Assembly: GCF_020179425.1 (NCBI RefSeq)
Contig: NZ_JAILYM010000011.1
Span: forward strand, 16,101 to 80,100
Source of the DNA: Novosphingobium percolationis
GTDB lineage: Bacteria > Pseudomonadota > Alphaproteobacteria > Sphingomonadales > Sphingomonadaceae
Direction: 5' to 3'
Length of the DNA stretch: 64,000 bases
Shown: positions 52,176-61,315 of the stretch, in pieces
How positions within the stretch are numbered: position 1 is the first letter of the stretch
Layout of the letters: each line of letters begins with the position of its first letter
The notes under the pieces: generated by a model
Told to the model about the DNA's origin: nothing
Databases searched by the model: none
Seen by the model: the letters and a program-made list of their open reading frames with translations, nothing else
Translations under genes and position numbers: made by a program

Positions 52176-53416
52176 TTGTAGGTGGTGAGCCCTTCGAGCG
52201 CCACCGGCCCGCGCGCGTGAAGCCGCCCGGTGGCAATGCCGATTTCCGCGCCGAGGCCGAATTCGCCGCCATCGGCAAACTGGCTGGAGGCGTTGTGCAT
52301 GACGATCGCGCTGTCGACCTCGGCCAGGAAACGGTCGGCCACGGCCTGGTCGGCAGCGACGATCGCGTCGGTGTGACCCGAAGAATGGCGGGCGATGTGC
52401 GCCAGCGCATCCTCCAGCCCGTCCACCACCGCGACCGAGAGGATCGCGTCGAGGTATTCGGTGTCCCAGTCTTCGTCGCTGGCGGCGCCGATACGCGGAT
52501 CGATGGCGCGGGCGCGGGCATCGCCGCGCAACTCGCAAGCCTCGGCCAGCAGCGGCTCTACCAGACCGTGGGGATCGGGATAGGTCGCATCGATCAGCAG
52601 CGTTTCCATTGCGCCGCAGATGCCGGTGCGGCGCAGCTTGGCATTGCGCACGATGGCCTGCGCCATGGCCGGATCGGCGTCATGGTGGACATAGGTATGG
52701 TTGATGCCGTCGAGGTGGGCCAGCACGGGCACGCGCGCCTCGGCCTGAACGCGGGCGACGAGGCTCTTGCCACCGCGCGGCACGATCATGTCGATCAGCC
52801 CGGCGGCCTGGAGCATGGCGCCCACGGCGGCGCGGTCCTGCGTAGGCAGAAGCTGCACCGCATCGGCGGGAAGGCCGCCTTCGACCAGGCCTTCGACCAT
52901 GGCCTTGTGGATCGCACGGTTCGAATGGACCGCCTCCGACCCGCCGCGCAACAGCACGGCGTTGCCCGAGCGCACACAGAGCGCTGCGGCGTCCGCCGTC
53001 ACGTTGGGGCGGCTTTCGTAGATGATGCCGATCAGCCCGATGGGAATGCGCAGGCGCTGGAGCACCATGCCATTGGGGCGCGCCTGCTCGTCGATCACCG
53101 CGCCCACGGGATCGGCAAGGACCGCGACGTCCTCGATCGCGGCGGCGATTCCTTCAACCCGCTTTTCATCGAGGCGCAGTCGATCGATCATCGCGCCCGA
53201 CAGGCCGTTGGTCTCTGCAGCGGAAATATCGCGGGCATTGGCGGCAAGCACGTCCGGCGCGGCCCGGCGCAGCGCAGCGGCCGCCAGCTTGAGCGCGCGC
53301 TCCTTGTCCGCTGACGGGGTACGCGCCAACACACGGCCTGCCGCGCGACCGGCGCGGGCAAGCGAAGCAACGAGATCCTGAACCGAAGCGGCGGCGGGCT
53401 GGGCAGACGTAGACAT
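52139..53416 (-). CDS. proA: Gamma-glutamyl phosphate reductase
   Basis: ProA reduces gamma-glutamyl phosphate to the semialdehyde in proline synthesis. The 425-residue product has RIPIGLIGIIYESRPNVTAD, SGNAVLLRGGSEAVHSNRAI, DMIVPRGGKSLVARVQ, the catalytic Cys in RTGICGAMETLLID, and HNASSQFADGGEFGLGAEIG. Length and motifs are standard. It is the first gene of the minus-strand housekeeping operon; the 281 bp to the M23 gene hold both promoters, with no other feature seen. Confidence 0.96.
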   Translation of the reverse strand: MSTSAQPAAASVQDLVASLARAGRAAGRVLARTPSADKERALKLAAAALRRAAPDVLAANARDISAAETNGLSGAMIDRLRLDEKRVEGIAAAIEDVAVLADPVGAVIDEQARPNGMVLQRLRIPIGLIGIIYESRPNVTADAAALCVRSGNAVLLRGGSEAVHSNRAIHKAMVEGLVEGGLPADAVQLLPTQDRAAVGAMLQAAGLIDMIVPRGGKSLVARVQAEARVPVLAHLDGINHTYVHHDADPAMAQAIVRNAKLRRTGICGAMETLLIDATYPDPHGLVEPLLAEACELRGDARARAIDPRIGAASDEDWDTEYLDAILSVAVVDGLEDALAHIARHSSGHTDAIVAADQAVADRFLAEVDSAIVMHNASSQFADGGEFGLGAEIGIATGRLHARGPVALEGLTTYKWLVRGSGQVRP

Positions 53417-53697
53417 GGCTGCCCCCTACCACCGCATGCGCGGGTTGTCAGCACACGCGCTTCACCACCGGCCTTGGCGCGAATCGATCCGGAACGGCGC
53501 AAGCGTAAAAAATCGCCCACAGCGGGTTCGGTTCCCGGAAAATGCGACGAATTGAGCCCTGAACGCTCGCTTCACCGCTGGCGGCGCACGATTCAACCGG
53601 AGGCGATTCGACCGCCGCTGCCCCGGCCAGTAAGCCGCCGCGTCCCCGGCAACCGTGTGCCGGGCGCAAGAATGAAAACAACCGGGGGTCGCCCATC

Positions 53698-54813
53698 TTG
53701 TCCATCGTCACCAGCCAGAAGGTGCTCGCGCGCCTGCGCCGCTGGTTCCCCACCCGCGAATTCTTCATGCGCTCCGATGGCCGGGTGCGCTTCGTGCGCG
53801 TGTCCACCCGCACGCAGATCGTCGCGGCCGGATCGGTCGCGGCGCTGCTGCTGCTGGTGTGGATCGGCGTGCTCGGCTGGGCCCTGGTCGCGCAACTGGT
53901 CGCCGGCTCCCAACGCGCGCAGCTGGCCCAGCGCGAGGCCGCCGTGGCGCAAGCCGAAGCGAAGGTCGCCAGATACCGCAACGGCATCGGCGGCGTAGCG
54001 CAGGAACTGGAACGGCGGCAGGACTACCTCGACAAGATGATCGAGAGCCATGTCGGCGAATTGCCCGCGGCAGCGAGCGCGACGCCCGAAAAGGTGTCTC
54101 TGAGCAATTCCGCCGCCGGGCCGGACGCCGCCCGCTTCGCCCGGATCGAGGCACGCCAGCTGGCACTGATCGACACGCTGACGAAGTATGCCGACGCCCG
54201 CACCGCGCGCGCGGAAACCGCCATCCGCCGCGTCGGCCTCAACCCCGCGATGATCGCCGCTGCGGACCGCAAGGCGATGGGCGGCCCGCTGATCCGCGCG
54301 GGCACCGCCCCTTCCGATCCACGCTTCGCCGCCTTCGGACGCAGCCTCGAGCGCATGACAGCCATGCAGAACGGCCTTGCGCGCATTCCCAATACCCTGC
54401 CCGCCAGCTTGGAATATATCTCCAGCGGTTTCGGCTATCGCGCTGACCCGTTCGACGGCAGCGCGGCGTTTCATGCGGGCCTCGATTTCCGCGGCCCCGT
54501 CGGTGCGCCGATCTTCGCCGCAGCGGCCGGTTCCGTCAGCTTCACCGGCGTCCGCCAGGGCTATGGCAACTGTGTGGAGATCAGCCATGGCAACGGGCTG
54601 ATGACCCGCTATGCCCATATGTCGCGCATCGGCGCGAAGCTGGGACAAAAGGTCGATGCGGGTGCGGTGATCGGCCAGATCGGCAGCACCGGGCGTTCGA
54701 CCGGGCCCCACCTGCATTTCGAAGTGCGGATCAACGACCGCCCGGTCAACCCGCGCCCCTTTCTCGAGGCGAACCGCGATGTTTTCCAGCAAGACCACAC
54801 CCACCGTGGCTGA
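53698..54813 (+). CDS. M23 metallopeptidase, membrane-anchored
   Basis: The 371-residue protein has an N-terminal cytoplasmic stretch, one membrane helix (about residues 42-67), a coiled coil (residues 72-115) and a C-terminal M23 domain with intact ligands: FHAGLDFRGPVGAPIFAAAA, VEISHGNGLMTRYAHMS and TGPHLHFEVRIND. It should cut peptidoglycan cross-bridges. The start is TTG at 53698 after GGGGGTCG. The end overlaps the bactofilin gene by 35 bp, a pairing known from alphaproteobacteria in which a bactofilin scaffold localises an M23 enzyme. Confidence 0.9.
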   Translation: MSIVTSQKVLARLRRWFPTREFFMRSDGRVRFVRVSTRTQIVAAGSVAALLLLVWIGVLGWALVAQLVAGSQRAQLAQREAAVAQAEAKVARYRNGIGGVAQELERRQDYLDKMIESHVGELPAAASATPEKVSLSNSAAGPDAARFARIEARQLALIDTLTKYADARTARAETAIRRVGLNPAMIAAADRKAMGGPLIRAGTAPSDPRFAAFGRSLERMTAMQNGLARIPNTLPASLEYISSGFGYRADPFDGSAAFHAGLDFRGPVGAPIFAAAAGSVSFTGVRQGYGNCVEISHGNGLMTRYAHMSRIGAKLGQKVDAGAVIGQIGSTGRSTGPHLHFEVRINDRPVNPRPFLEANRDVFQQDHTHRG

Positions 54814-55165
54814 CCGCCACACCGGGGCGTTCTCGATCCTCGGCACAGACATCGTGATCCGCGGCGACATCGCGGCGCAATCGGACCTGCACATTGACGG
54901 CACAATCGAAGGCGACATTGCCTGCGCCGCGCTGGTCCAGGGCGAGGCCAGTACCATCCGGGGCAATATCGCGGCAAAGAGCGTCCGGCTTTCAGGGACG
55001 GTCCACGGCAATATCGAGGCCACCGAACTGGTGATCCTCAAGACCGCACGGATCGAAGGCGACCTGCGCTACGATGCGCTGACGATCGAACACGGCTCAC
55101 GTATCGATGGACACCTCGCCCGCCGGCCGACCGATGCGGAACCGGCCCTCACGCTGGTGGGCTGA
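54779..55165 (+). CDS. Bactofilin (polymer-forming cytoskeletal protein)
   Basis: The 128-residue protein is a bactofilin: a short unstructured leader, then a beta-helical core with repeated strands (SILGTDIVIRGDIAAQSDLH; VDG-like HIDGTIEGDIACAA; STIRGNIAAKSVRLSGTVHG; GDLRYDALTIEHGSRIDGHL). It would form filaments that scaffold cell-wall enzymes. It overlaps the M23 gene by 35 bp, which suggests cotranslation and joint function. Confidence 0.93.
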   Translation: MFSSKTTPTVADRHTGAFSILGTDIVIRGDIAAQSDLHIDGTIEGDIACAALVQGEASTIRGNIAAKSVRLSGTVHGNIEATELVILKTARIEGDLRYDALTIEHGSRIDGHLARRPTDAEPALTLVG

Positions 55166-55249
55166 TGCTGCCGGCGTGACACGCGTCACGGTACAGTCGA
55201 GGAAAGATGATGTAGTCTTGCGCTGACCGTCACAGCGCAGGGCCCGGCC

Positions 55250-57112
55250 ATGTCGAACATCATCTCCTATAGCCCGAACACGTTGATTTCGAAGGCGATG
55301 TTCAACTTCGACGCGTTCGGGTTGAGCGATTTCAAGGTCGATGGCACGATTCGCGTGAGCGTTTCGGATTTCGTCGATCCCGATACCGGCGCAACGCAGG
55401 AAATCGACTGGGACGCGGCCACGCTGGCGAACATCTACGGCGCGTTCACGCTGATGGCGCAGTTCGCGGCCATCTCGTTCACCGAAGTCACCGATTACGA
55501 CACGGCGGGCACAAGCGATATCGCATCGCAAATCGATGTCGGCGCGGCGGATGTCTCCGACTTCAACATCACGCTGTTCTTCGACGACACCGATTCCAAC
55601 TTCCTCGGCATATCGGGCGGCGGGCTCGACGACTTGCTTGGCTACGCCGGATCGGCGGGTGATGTCCTGATCAACTACTTCGGCTCGACCTTTAACCAGG
55701 ACCTTTCCTTCTCGGAGTTCTCGAACAGCCGCCAGACACTGCTGCACGAACTGGGGCATTCGCTCGGCCTGTCGCACCCGCACGCCGACTTCGACCAGAC
55801 CACCGGCGAGCCCATTCTGTCGGAGGATTTCAGCGCGCTGGTGGATGCAGGGTTCCAAGCCCTCGGCTTCAACATCGAAACCGCGGCGGACCTCTACAAA
55901 GAATTCTTCTCGATCATGTCGTACGACGACCAGAGCCCGCTGGAATTCAACAACGCCTTCACCCCGATGATCCTCGACGTGATCGCCTTGCAGCAGGCCT
56001 ATGGCGAAGGCGGCGGCACCAGCGGCGCAGTTAACGACAGGATCGTCGCCGGGACGGTTGGCTATCGCACCTATTTCGACCTTGGCGGCACCGACACGAT
56101 CGACGGCTCGCTCTATGACCAGGGCATCTACATCAACCTCGGCGTGCCGATCGTCGGTGCCGACCACCTCGTCGGCGTGGTGATGAGCCTGCACGACGCC
56201 GAAGTGACCGTGCTCGACAAGGGCAACCCCGCCAGCCTGCGCTGGCTTTACGGCGAATACGAGAACGCCAGCGGATCGGCGGTGGACGACCTGTTGGTGG
56301 GCAACGCGCTAGTGAACAAGCTGACAGGCCTTGACGGCGACGATTACCTGTCGGGAGGGGCCGGCAACGACCAGTTGACGGGCGGCGCGGGCGCGGACGT
56401 GCTGGATGGCGAGGACGGGGCCGACCGGATGTTCGGCGGCGCAGGCAACGATACCTTCGTGGTCGATGCGACCGGCGACCGGATCTACGAAACGATAGGC
56501 ACGTCGAGCACCGACACCCGGGACGCGGGCGGCACCGACACGGTGGTCAGCACCGTCAGCTACAACCTTGGCGCGACCAATGGTGCTCGTTTCGTCGAGA
56601 ACCTGACACTCGGTGGAACCGCGAACATCTCGGGCACCGGCAACGATCTGGCGAACACGCTCATCGGCAACGGCGGTGCCAACGTACTGCGAGGTCTCGT
56701 CGGCAACGATGTGCTCGAAGGCGGCAAAGGCGCCGACAAGTTGATCGGTGGCAAGGGCAAGGATGTTCTGACCGGGGGGGCGGGCAAGGACGTGTTCGTG
56801 TTCGACGACGCCGCCACCGTGCGCGACACGATTGCCGATTTTAGCCACAAGCAGGGTGACAGGATCCAGTTGAGCCAGTCTGCTTTTTCCGCTTTCGGCT
56901 ATACCGGCGCCCTCCACGCCGAAGACTTCTACGCTGCCGCCGGCGCGACGAAGGCGCACGATGCCAGCGACCGGATCGTCTACAACACGACGACCGGCCT
57001 GCTCTACTACGATGCCGATGGGTTGGGAGGAACGGCCGCAATAGCCGTCGCGCTGCTGGGCACGGGTACGCATCCTGCGCTCGCCTACGGGGACCTGCAG
57101 ATCGTGGCCTGA
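55250..57112 (+). CDS. Serralysin-like RTX metalloprotease
   Basis: The 620-residue protein has an M10 metzincin domain with HELGHSLGLSHPH (zinc ligands His166, His170, His176; catalytic Glu167) and a Met-turn in FSIMSYDDQS. Two blocks of GGxGxD calcium-binding repeats follow (about residues 350-405 and 460-520), and the C-terminus has the usual serralysin end. There is no signal peptide, as expected for type I secretion, but no ABC exporter is near. The insertion of about 75 residues between repeat blocks (TVVSTVSYNLG-type) is a common RTX spacer. Confidence 0.9.
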   Translation: MSNIISYSPNTLISKAMFNFDAFGLSDFKVDGTIRVSVSDFVDPDTGATQEIDWDAATLANIYGAFTLMAQFAAISFTEVTDYDTAGTSDIASQIDVGAADVSDFNITLFFDDTDSNFLGISGGGLDDLLGYAGSAGDVLINYFGSTFNQDLSFSEFSNSRQTLLHELGHSLGLSHPHADFDQTTGEPILSEDFSALVDAGFQALGFNIETAADLYKEFFSIMSYDDQSPLEFNNAFTPMILDVIALQQAYGEGGGTSGAVNDRIVAGTVGYRTYFDLGGTDTIDGSLYDQGIYINLGVPIVGADHLVGVVMSLHDAEVTVLDKGNPASLRWLYGEYENASGSAVDDLLVGNALVNKLTGLDGDDYLSGGAGNDQLTGGAGADVLDGEDGADRMFGGAGNDTFVVDATGDRIYETIGTSSTDTRDAGGTDTVVSTVSYNLGATNGARFVENLTLGGTANISGTGNDLANTLIGNGGANVLRGLVGNDVLEGGKGADKLIGGKGKDVLTGGAGKDVFVFDDAATVRDTIADFSHKQGDRIQLSQSAFSAFGYTGALHAEDFYAAAGATKAHDASDRIVYNTTTGLLYYDADGLGGTAAIAVALLGTGTHPALAYGDLQIVA

Positions 57113-57141
57113 GGCGTTCCGTCCTGGACTGTCATGAAAAC

Positions 57142-57187
<46 letters not shown>

Positions 57188-57208
57188 TGCATTTTCAATG
57201 GCTTAGAT

Positions 57209-57239
57209 ATAGTACGACACAGCCAACAATAGTGCGACA
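57209..57239. promoter_or_regulatory. Candidate integrase arm sites
   Basis: ATAGTACGACA (57209-57219) and ATAGTGCGACA (57229-57239) are direct repeats 20 bp apart, two helical turns, just inside attL. Short phased repeats beside att cores are typical integrase arm-binding sites. The rest of 57240-57607 contains one half of a 25-bp repeat (57313-57337) and no gene I can support. Confidence 0.45.
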
Positions 57240-57312
57240 TTACCGACAGATGGGCGATTGTCTAGCGAGCCCCCTCCCCCGCTGAATTGCGACGGCATTG
57301 GCCCCGCTTTGC

Positions 57313-57337
57313 CCCCTCTTGCTTCCACTGTGCTTAC
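57313..57337. repeat. 25-bp direct repeat, left copy inside the island
   Basis: The 25 bases beginning CCCCTCTTGCTTCCAC recur at 63779-63803 with one mismatch, in the same orientation. Both copies lie just inside the island ends. Confidence 0.65.
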
Positions 57338-57607
57338 GGCCCGTTCGGCAAAGGTTGCCGGAATTCAGTCTGTGATACGAGCGGAAAGCCCGCATGGCAC
57401 TCACTGGGCTCTCTCGCCCCATACGCTCGATCACGCCTATTTTCCTTTTATTACTTCTTTTCAATATGTTCGTTGACTTCAAGGGCACTGATCAGCACCC
57501 GTTGCGTCGGCCGAGGGAAGACCGGTCGCATCGAGGTGGGCCGCCAACCACCAGAGTGCAACCAGTCAGCCGCGGTCACGAATCCGATCGACAGAAGTGA
57601 CACGGAC

Positions 57608-58765
57608 ATGACCAAAATAACCAAACGCGCGGTCGAGGCAGCCGCCCCAAAGGACAAGGAATATTACATCTGGGATGAAGACATCCCGGGTCTTGGCCTG
57701 CGGGTTCTGCCATCAGGGCGCCGGCAATACATCGTCCAGTATCGCGCTGGGCGGCGATCTCGCCGGATCTCACTCGGCCCGAGCACCGTCCTCACCACCG
57801 AACAGGCACGCAGCCGGGCTCTCGCCCTGCTCGCTGATGCTCGAAGTGGCAAAGACCCGGCTGCCGACAGGGAGGCCAAGCGTACGGCGCTATTGGTCGA
57901 GGACCTCGCCGAGCGGTTTGACCAGCAGCACATCTCTCTGCGGGTCAAGGAAAGCACCGCCAAGGGTTACAGGCGGTCCCTCGCCAAATTCATCCTGCCG
58001 AAACTGGGGAAAATGCTGGTCACGGAAATCAACCGTGCCGACGTCACCAAATTCCATCATGACCTGCGGCACATTCCCTATGAGGCAAACCGCTGCCTAG
58101 AGATCATCTCCAAGATGTTCAATCTGGCCGAGCTGTGGGGCCTGCGCCCCGATGGGAGCAACCCGCGCCGTCTGATCCAGAAATACCCCGAGGTGAAACG
58201 CGAGCGCTACCTGAGCCTGGACGAGATCAAGCATCTCGGAGATGTGCTGCGCGAGGTAGAGCAAGAAGGCCGAGAAATGCCGACTGCAATCCTCGCCATC
58301 AGACTGCTCATCTACACCGGATGCCGCCTGAGCGAGATCATGACCTTGCAGTGGGACTATGTGGATCTCGAAGCACGCACCCTCAACCTGCCTGACTCCA
58401 AATCGGGAGCAAAGAAGGTGTTCCTCGGGCGCCCCGCCTGCGAACTGCTGGAGAATGCCCCTCGCCTGCACGGCAACCCTTGGGTCATCACAGGGATAAT
58501 ACCTGGTCAGCGCTTAACCGACCTGCAACCCTTCTGGCAGCGGGTGCGTGCCCGTGCTGGCCTCTCCGAAGTCCGGATCCATGACCTGCGCCATACATTC
58601 GCGTCGACCGCGATTGCGGCAGGGCACTCTCTGCCCATCATTGGCAAGTTGCTGGGCCATACCCAGGTGCAGACCACCGCGCGGTATGCACACCTCGCAG
58701 CCCAGCCAGCCATGATTGCGGCGGATTCGATTACCGATGTTTTGGACCGGGCACTGGCAGCCTAA
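57608..58765 (+). CDS. Tyrosine integrase (P4/DUF4102 type)
   Basis: The 385-residue integrase has an N-terminal DUF4102-like arm-binding domain (YIWDEDIPGLGLRVLPSGRR), a core-binding SAM-like domain and a C-terminal catalytic domain. The catalytic set is visible: Arg in YTGCRLSEIMTLQW, HDLRHTFAST, and LLGHTQVQTTARYAHL with the His and Tyr nucleophile. The ATG at 57608 is chosen since the frame upstream is non-coding in character. Its place next to attL identifies it as the island integrase. Confidence 0.95.
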   Translation: MTKITKRAVEAAAPKDKEYYIWDEDIPGLGLRVLPSGRRQYIVQYRAGRRSRRISLGPSTVLTTEQARSRALALLADARSGKDPAADREAKRTALLVEDLAERFDQQHISLRVKESTAKGYRRSLAKFILPKLGKMLVTEINRADVTKFHHDLRHIPYEANRCLEIISKMFNLAELWGLRPDGSNPRRLIQKYPEVKRERYLSLDEIKHLGDVLREVEQEGREMPTAILAIRLLIYTGCRLSEIMTLQWDYVDLEARTLNLPDSKSGAKKVFLGRPACELLENAPRLHGNPWVITGIIPGQRLTDLQPFWQRVRARAGLSEVRIHDLRHTFASTAIAAGHSLPIIGKLLGHTQVQTTARYAHLAAQPAMIAADSITDVLDRALAA

Positions 58766-59029
58766 TCAGGATTGCTTAGATGTCCAAGCGCTCACTGCAT
58801 CGGGATAGGCGTCGTCGTCGAAGGCTGAGGCAGCGGTTCTAAAACCACGGATCGCTCTGCGCCTTGCGTGCGTCCGAGGACTTTGATATCAGCCGGCCTG
58901 TCATCAAGAGCTGGGTCGACACCCACGCCAACCTGCCAAACCGGGCAAGGTGGTTTTGCGAAAGCAGATGTGGCTCTTAGGAGCAACGAAGCGGAAGCCG
59001 TGTCGACCCTCCGTATGGAGGGTTTTTTT

Positions 59030-59458
59030 ATGTCGGGCTCGGAAGTTCCAGCTGAACTGGTTGAAGCCTACAAGCGCACACAATATCGCGCATTCACCGA
59101 TTATGGCGAAGTCGTACTCCACATTGGCGAGCCTTCAAAGGCGGCAGCTCAACTGGTCCAAGCTGCCAGTGCAGCCGGCGGTGCCTTTATCACTGCGGAA
59201 AATCCCTTCAGCCAGCCACTTACCGCTGCAGACAATGCAGTCCGCCAAGACAACCTGCGAGCCAATCTCACCCAGCTCGGTGCTACTGTTATGAACGGTG
59301 CGGGCCAGGGCGATGATCCCAGTTGGCCCGCTGAGGCTAGCTATGCCGCGATTGGCATCAGCCGCGAGCAGGCGTGCGAACTGGGGCGCAAGTACCAGCA
59401 AAACGCAATCGTATGGTTCGGTGCCAGCGGAACGCCTGAGCTGATCGTGCTGCGCTGA
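59030..59458 (+). CDS. DUF3293 domain protein
   Basis: The 142-residue protein matches the DUF3293 layout: YRAFTDYGEVVLHIG, FITAENPFSQPLTAADN, a central NLRANLTQLG and the C-terminal GRKYQQNAIVWFGASGTPEL. Function is unknown. The ATG at 59030 has GGAGGG upstream. It is encoded 97 bp ahead of metK; the SAM-II-like leader lies in that gap, so metK has its own control. Confidence 0.8.
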   Translation: MSGSEVPAELVEAYKRTQYRAFTDYGEVVLHIGEPSKAAAQLVQAASAAGGAFITAENPFSQPLTAADNAVRQDNLRANLTQLGATVMNGAGQGDDPSWPAEASYAAIGISREQACELGRKYQQNAIVWFGASGTPELIVLR

Positions 59459-59490
59459 TTTTCTGAAATCGGGCTGGCCCACCCGCGGGC

Positions 59491-59549
59491 TGGGGGGATT
59501 TGTTCCTGATTGCCACCCCCGACATCGTCGAAATGGCTAAAACCGGAGA
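59491..59549 (+). promoter_or_regulatory. SAM-II riboswitch upstream of metK
   Basis: The leader matches the SAM-II pseudoknot plan. P1: GGGGG (59492-59496) with CCCCC (59516-59520). The 19-base loop (59497-59515) holds the conserved GATTT near its 5' side and ATTGCCA at its end. P2: GCCA (59512-59515) pairs with TGGC (59534-59537). The tail GGCTAAAACCGGAG holds the conserved GCTAAA and the ribosome binding site GGAG, six bases before the ATG at 59555. A mini-hairpin GAC-ATC-GTC fills the variable third loop. SAM binding would block translation. Confidence 0.75.
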
Positions 59550-59554
59550 CTTCC

Positions 59555-60739
59555 ATGTCTGTTCTCAATGGCCTGTTCACCTCAGAATCCGTTTCTGCTG
59601 GCCACCCCGACAAACTCTGCGATCGGATTTCCGACGCTATTCTCGACGCTTTCCTTGAGCGGGACCGCAACGCCCGCGTCGCCTGCGAGACCTTCGCTGC
59701 CAACGACAAAATCATCGTTGCCGGCGAGTTTCGGACCGAACGGGTAGATGATTTCAAAGCCGTGCGAGCAGCCGCCCCAGCGATCGTCCGCAATGCGCTG
59801 CAGCAAATCGGCTACGGCTCAGATCAATACGATATCGATCCGGCAACGTGTGAGGTCGAGATCCGCTTCAATCACCAAAGCCCAGAGATCCAGGCTGGTG
59901 TCGATGGAGGCGAAACTACTGGTGCCGGCGACCAGGGACTGATGTTCGGTCATGCCGTCGACGAGACCGAGGCGTTGACACCTCTGGCTTGGTCCTTGGC
60001 AACTGATTTGATCCAGAGGGCAAGCACCCTGATCGTTCCTGGAGGCGGTGTCCTAAAGCCCGACGGCAAGGCCCAGGTGACTGTCCGCTACATTGACGGT
60101 GCTCCGGTCGGAATCGATACGGCCGTGCTCTCATGGCAGCATCAGCCGGAGATCATGATTAGTGAGGTCCGAGACTTCCTCGCCGCCGAGGTGCTCGATC
60201 GTGTGATCCCACACAGTCTGCGAACCAACAGCTTCAAGGCGTTTCTCAATCCGGCCGGAACTTTCACAGTAGGTGGTCCCAAGGGCGATACAGGCCTTAC
60301 CGGAAGAAAGATCATCGTCGACACCTATGGCGGCGCTTGCGCTCATGGCGGGGGAGCTTTTTCTGGCAAAGACCCCACCAAGGTCGACCGATCTGCGGCC
60401 TATGCGGCACGCCATGTTGCGAAGAACATCGTAGGGGCTGGTTTGGCAAAGCGCTGCACAGTGCAATTGGCCTACGCAATCGGCGTCGCAGACCCGGTAT
60501 CAGTCAGTGTTGAAACCTACGGCACCGGAGTTGCTCCAGACACCGAAATCTCCAATGCGGTCCAAAGCATTTGGGATCTGACACCTGCGGGAATCATTAA
60601 AGATCTCGATCTCGTTCGTCCGATCTACACCGGCACGGCAGTCTTGGGGCACTTTGGGCGCTGGAAATCACCCGAGACCTACCGCTGGGAACGATTGGAT
60701 CGCTCGGCGCAGTTGCTCGAGAAAATTGGGGCGCGCTGA
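59555..60739 (+). CDS. metK: S-adenosylmethionine synthetase
   Basis: MetK makes SAM from methionine and ATP. The 394-residue product has ESVSAGHPDKLCDRISDAIL, GAGDQGLMFGHAVDET, and GGGAFSGKDPTKVDRSAAYA, the family signatures with intact ATP and phosphate-binding residues. The ATG at 59555 follows GGAG in the riboswitch tail. It sits on a tRNA-integrated island, so it is probably additional to the chromosomal copy, and the SAM-II leader suggests feedback control by its own product. Confidence 0.95.
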   Translation: MSVLNGLFTSESVSAGHPDKLCDRISDAILDAFLERDRNARVACETFAANDKIIVAGEFRTERVDDFKAVRAAAPAIVRNALQQIGYGSDQYDIDPATCEVEIRFNHQSPEIQAGVDGGETTGAGDQGLMFGHAVDETEALTPLAWSLATDLIQRASTLIVPGGGVLKPDGKAQVTVRYIDGAPVGIDTAVLSWQHQPEIMISEVRDFLAAEVLDRVIPHSLRTNSFKAFLNPAGTFTVGGPKGDTGLTGRKIIVDTYGGACAHGGGAFSGKDPTKVDRSAAYAARHVAKNIVGAGLAKRCTVQLAYAIGVADPVSVSVETYGTGVAPDTEISNAVQSIWDLTPAGIIKDLDLVRPIYTGTAVLGHFGRWKSPETYRWERLDRSAQLLEKIGAR

Positions 60740-60740
60740 G

Positions 60741-61094
60741 GTGAGCTACCCATACTGTTCAGCAGTGCCGTCTGGCCCGCACATAACTGCCCGGTTCCCA
60801 GGTGGGTGGAACGGTGCTGGAGGGATGGTGCATTATTTTAATCTCGCGCTGCACCGACAGGCGGCGGATTGGTACATCCGGCGATATTACACGCAGCACG
60901 GGGACTGGCCGCGCGGCGAGCACACTTTCCAGGTGACGCATGGCAAAGGTGAAGGGTTCGATGTCCAGACCCCGATAGGCACTAGCTCTGGGACGAGAAC
61001 CGTCACGATGACGTTCGAGGTTTACCTGCACGGTGATCCGGAGGCTGCAACCCGATCAAATCTCAATGGCCTTTTGTACGCCATCTCAATCTGA
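60741..61094 (+). CDS. Hypothetical protein downstream of metK
   Basis: A GTG at 60741, one base after the metK stop, opens a 117-codon frame (start VSYPYCSAVPSGPHITARFP). It is rich in aromatic residues (YFNLALHRQAADWYIRRYYT) and ends TMTFEVYLHGDPEAATRSNL and a few more residues. No domain is recognised. Tight spacing suggests cotranscription with metK; a strong hairpin follows immediately, which supports a real transcript end here. Confidence 0.55.
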   Translation: MSYPYCSAVPSGPHITARFPGGWNGAGGMVHYFNLALHRQAADWYIRRYYTQHGDWPRGEHTFQVTHGKGEGFDVQTPIGTSSGTRTVTMTFEVYLHGDPEAATRSNLNGLLYAISI

Positions 61095-61097
61095 GAG

Positions 61098-61136
61098 GAG
61101 CAAGAGGCGTACCGGGTGACGGCACGCCTCTTGCTC
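61098..61136 (+). terminator. Intrinsic-type terminator hairpin after the metK operon
   Basis: GAGCAAGAGGCGT (61098-61110) pairs perfectly with ACGCCTCTTGCTC (61124-61136), a 13-bp stem with a 13-base loop, starting four bases after the stop codon at 61094. The T-tract is weak (GTTCCC). Confidence 0.7.
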
Positions 61137-61147
61137 GTTCCCTGCCT

Positions 61148-61288
61148 TCAGTAGGGGATCGCCTCCGCCGTGAAGGCGTTGACGAACTGTCCCGGCTGCA
61201 TGACAGCCAAACGACCGCTCACCAGCCAGGTGGCGAACACGGCTGCAACCGTGTTGCCTTTGCCTTGCTGGCGATGGACACCGCGCAT
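61148..61288 (-). CDS. Small hypothetical protein (46 aa)
   Basis: On the minus strand, ATG 61288 opens a 46-codon frame (MRGVHRQQGKGNTVAAVFAT, then WLVSGRLAVMQPGQFVNAFT) ending at the TGA at 61150-61148. It lies 27 bp downstream of the regulator gene in the same direction and just before the convergent terminator. No ribosome binding site of note and no domain are seen; it may be chance. Confidence 0.35.
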   Translation of the reverse strand: MRGVHRQQGKGNTVAAVFATWLVSGRLAVMQPGQFVNAFTAEAIPY

Positions 61289-61315
61289 CGCATAGCCGCG
61301 CAATCCAAGTTCATA

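Noticed and set aside
53593..55041. 482-codon minus-strand frame opposite the M23 peptidase and bactofilin genes
   Set aside because: Antisense artefact of high GC; the plus strand shows intact M23 zinc motifs and a bactofilin beta-helix.
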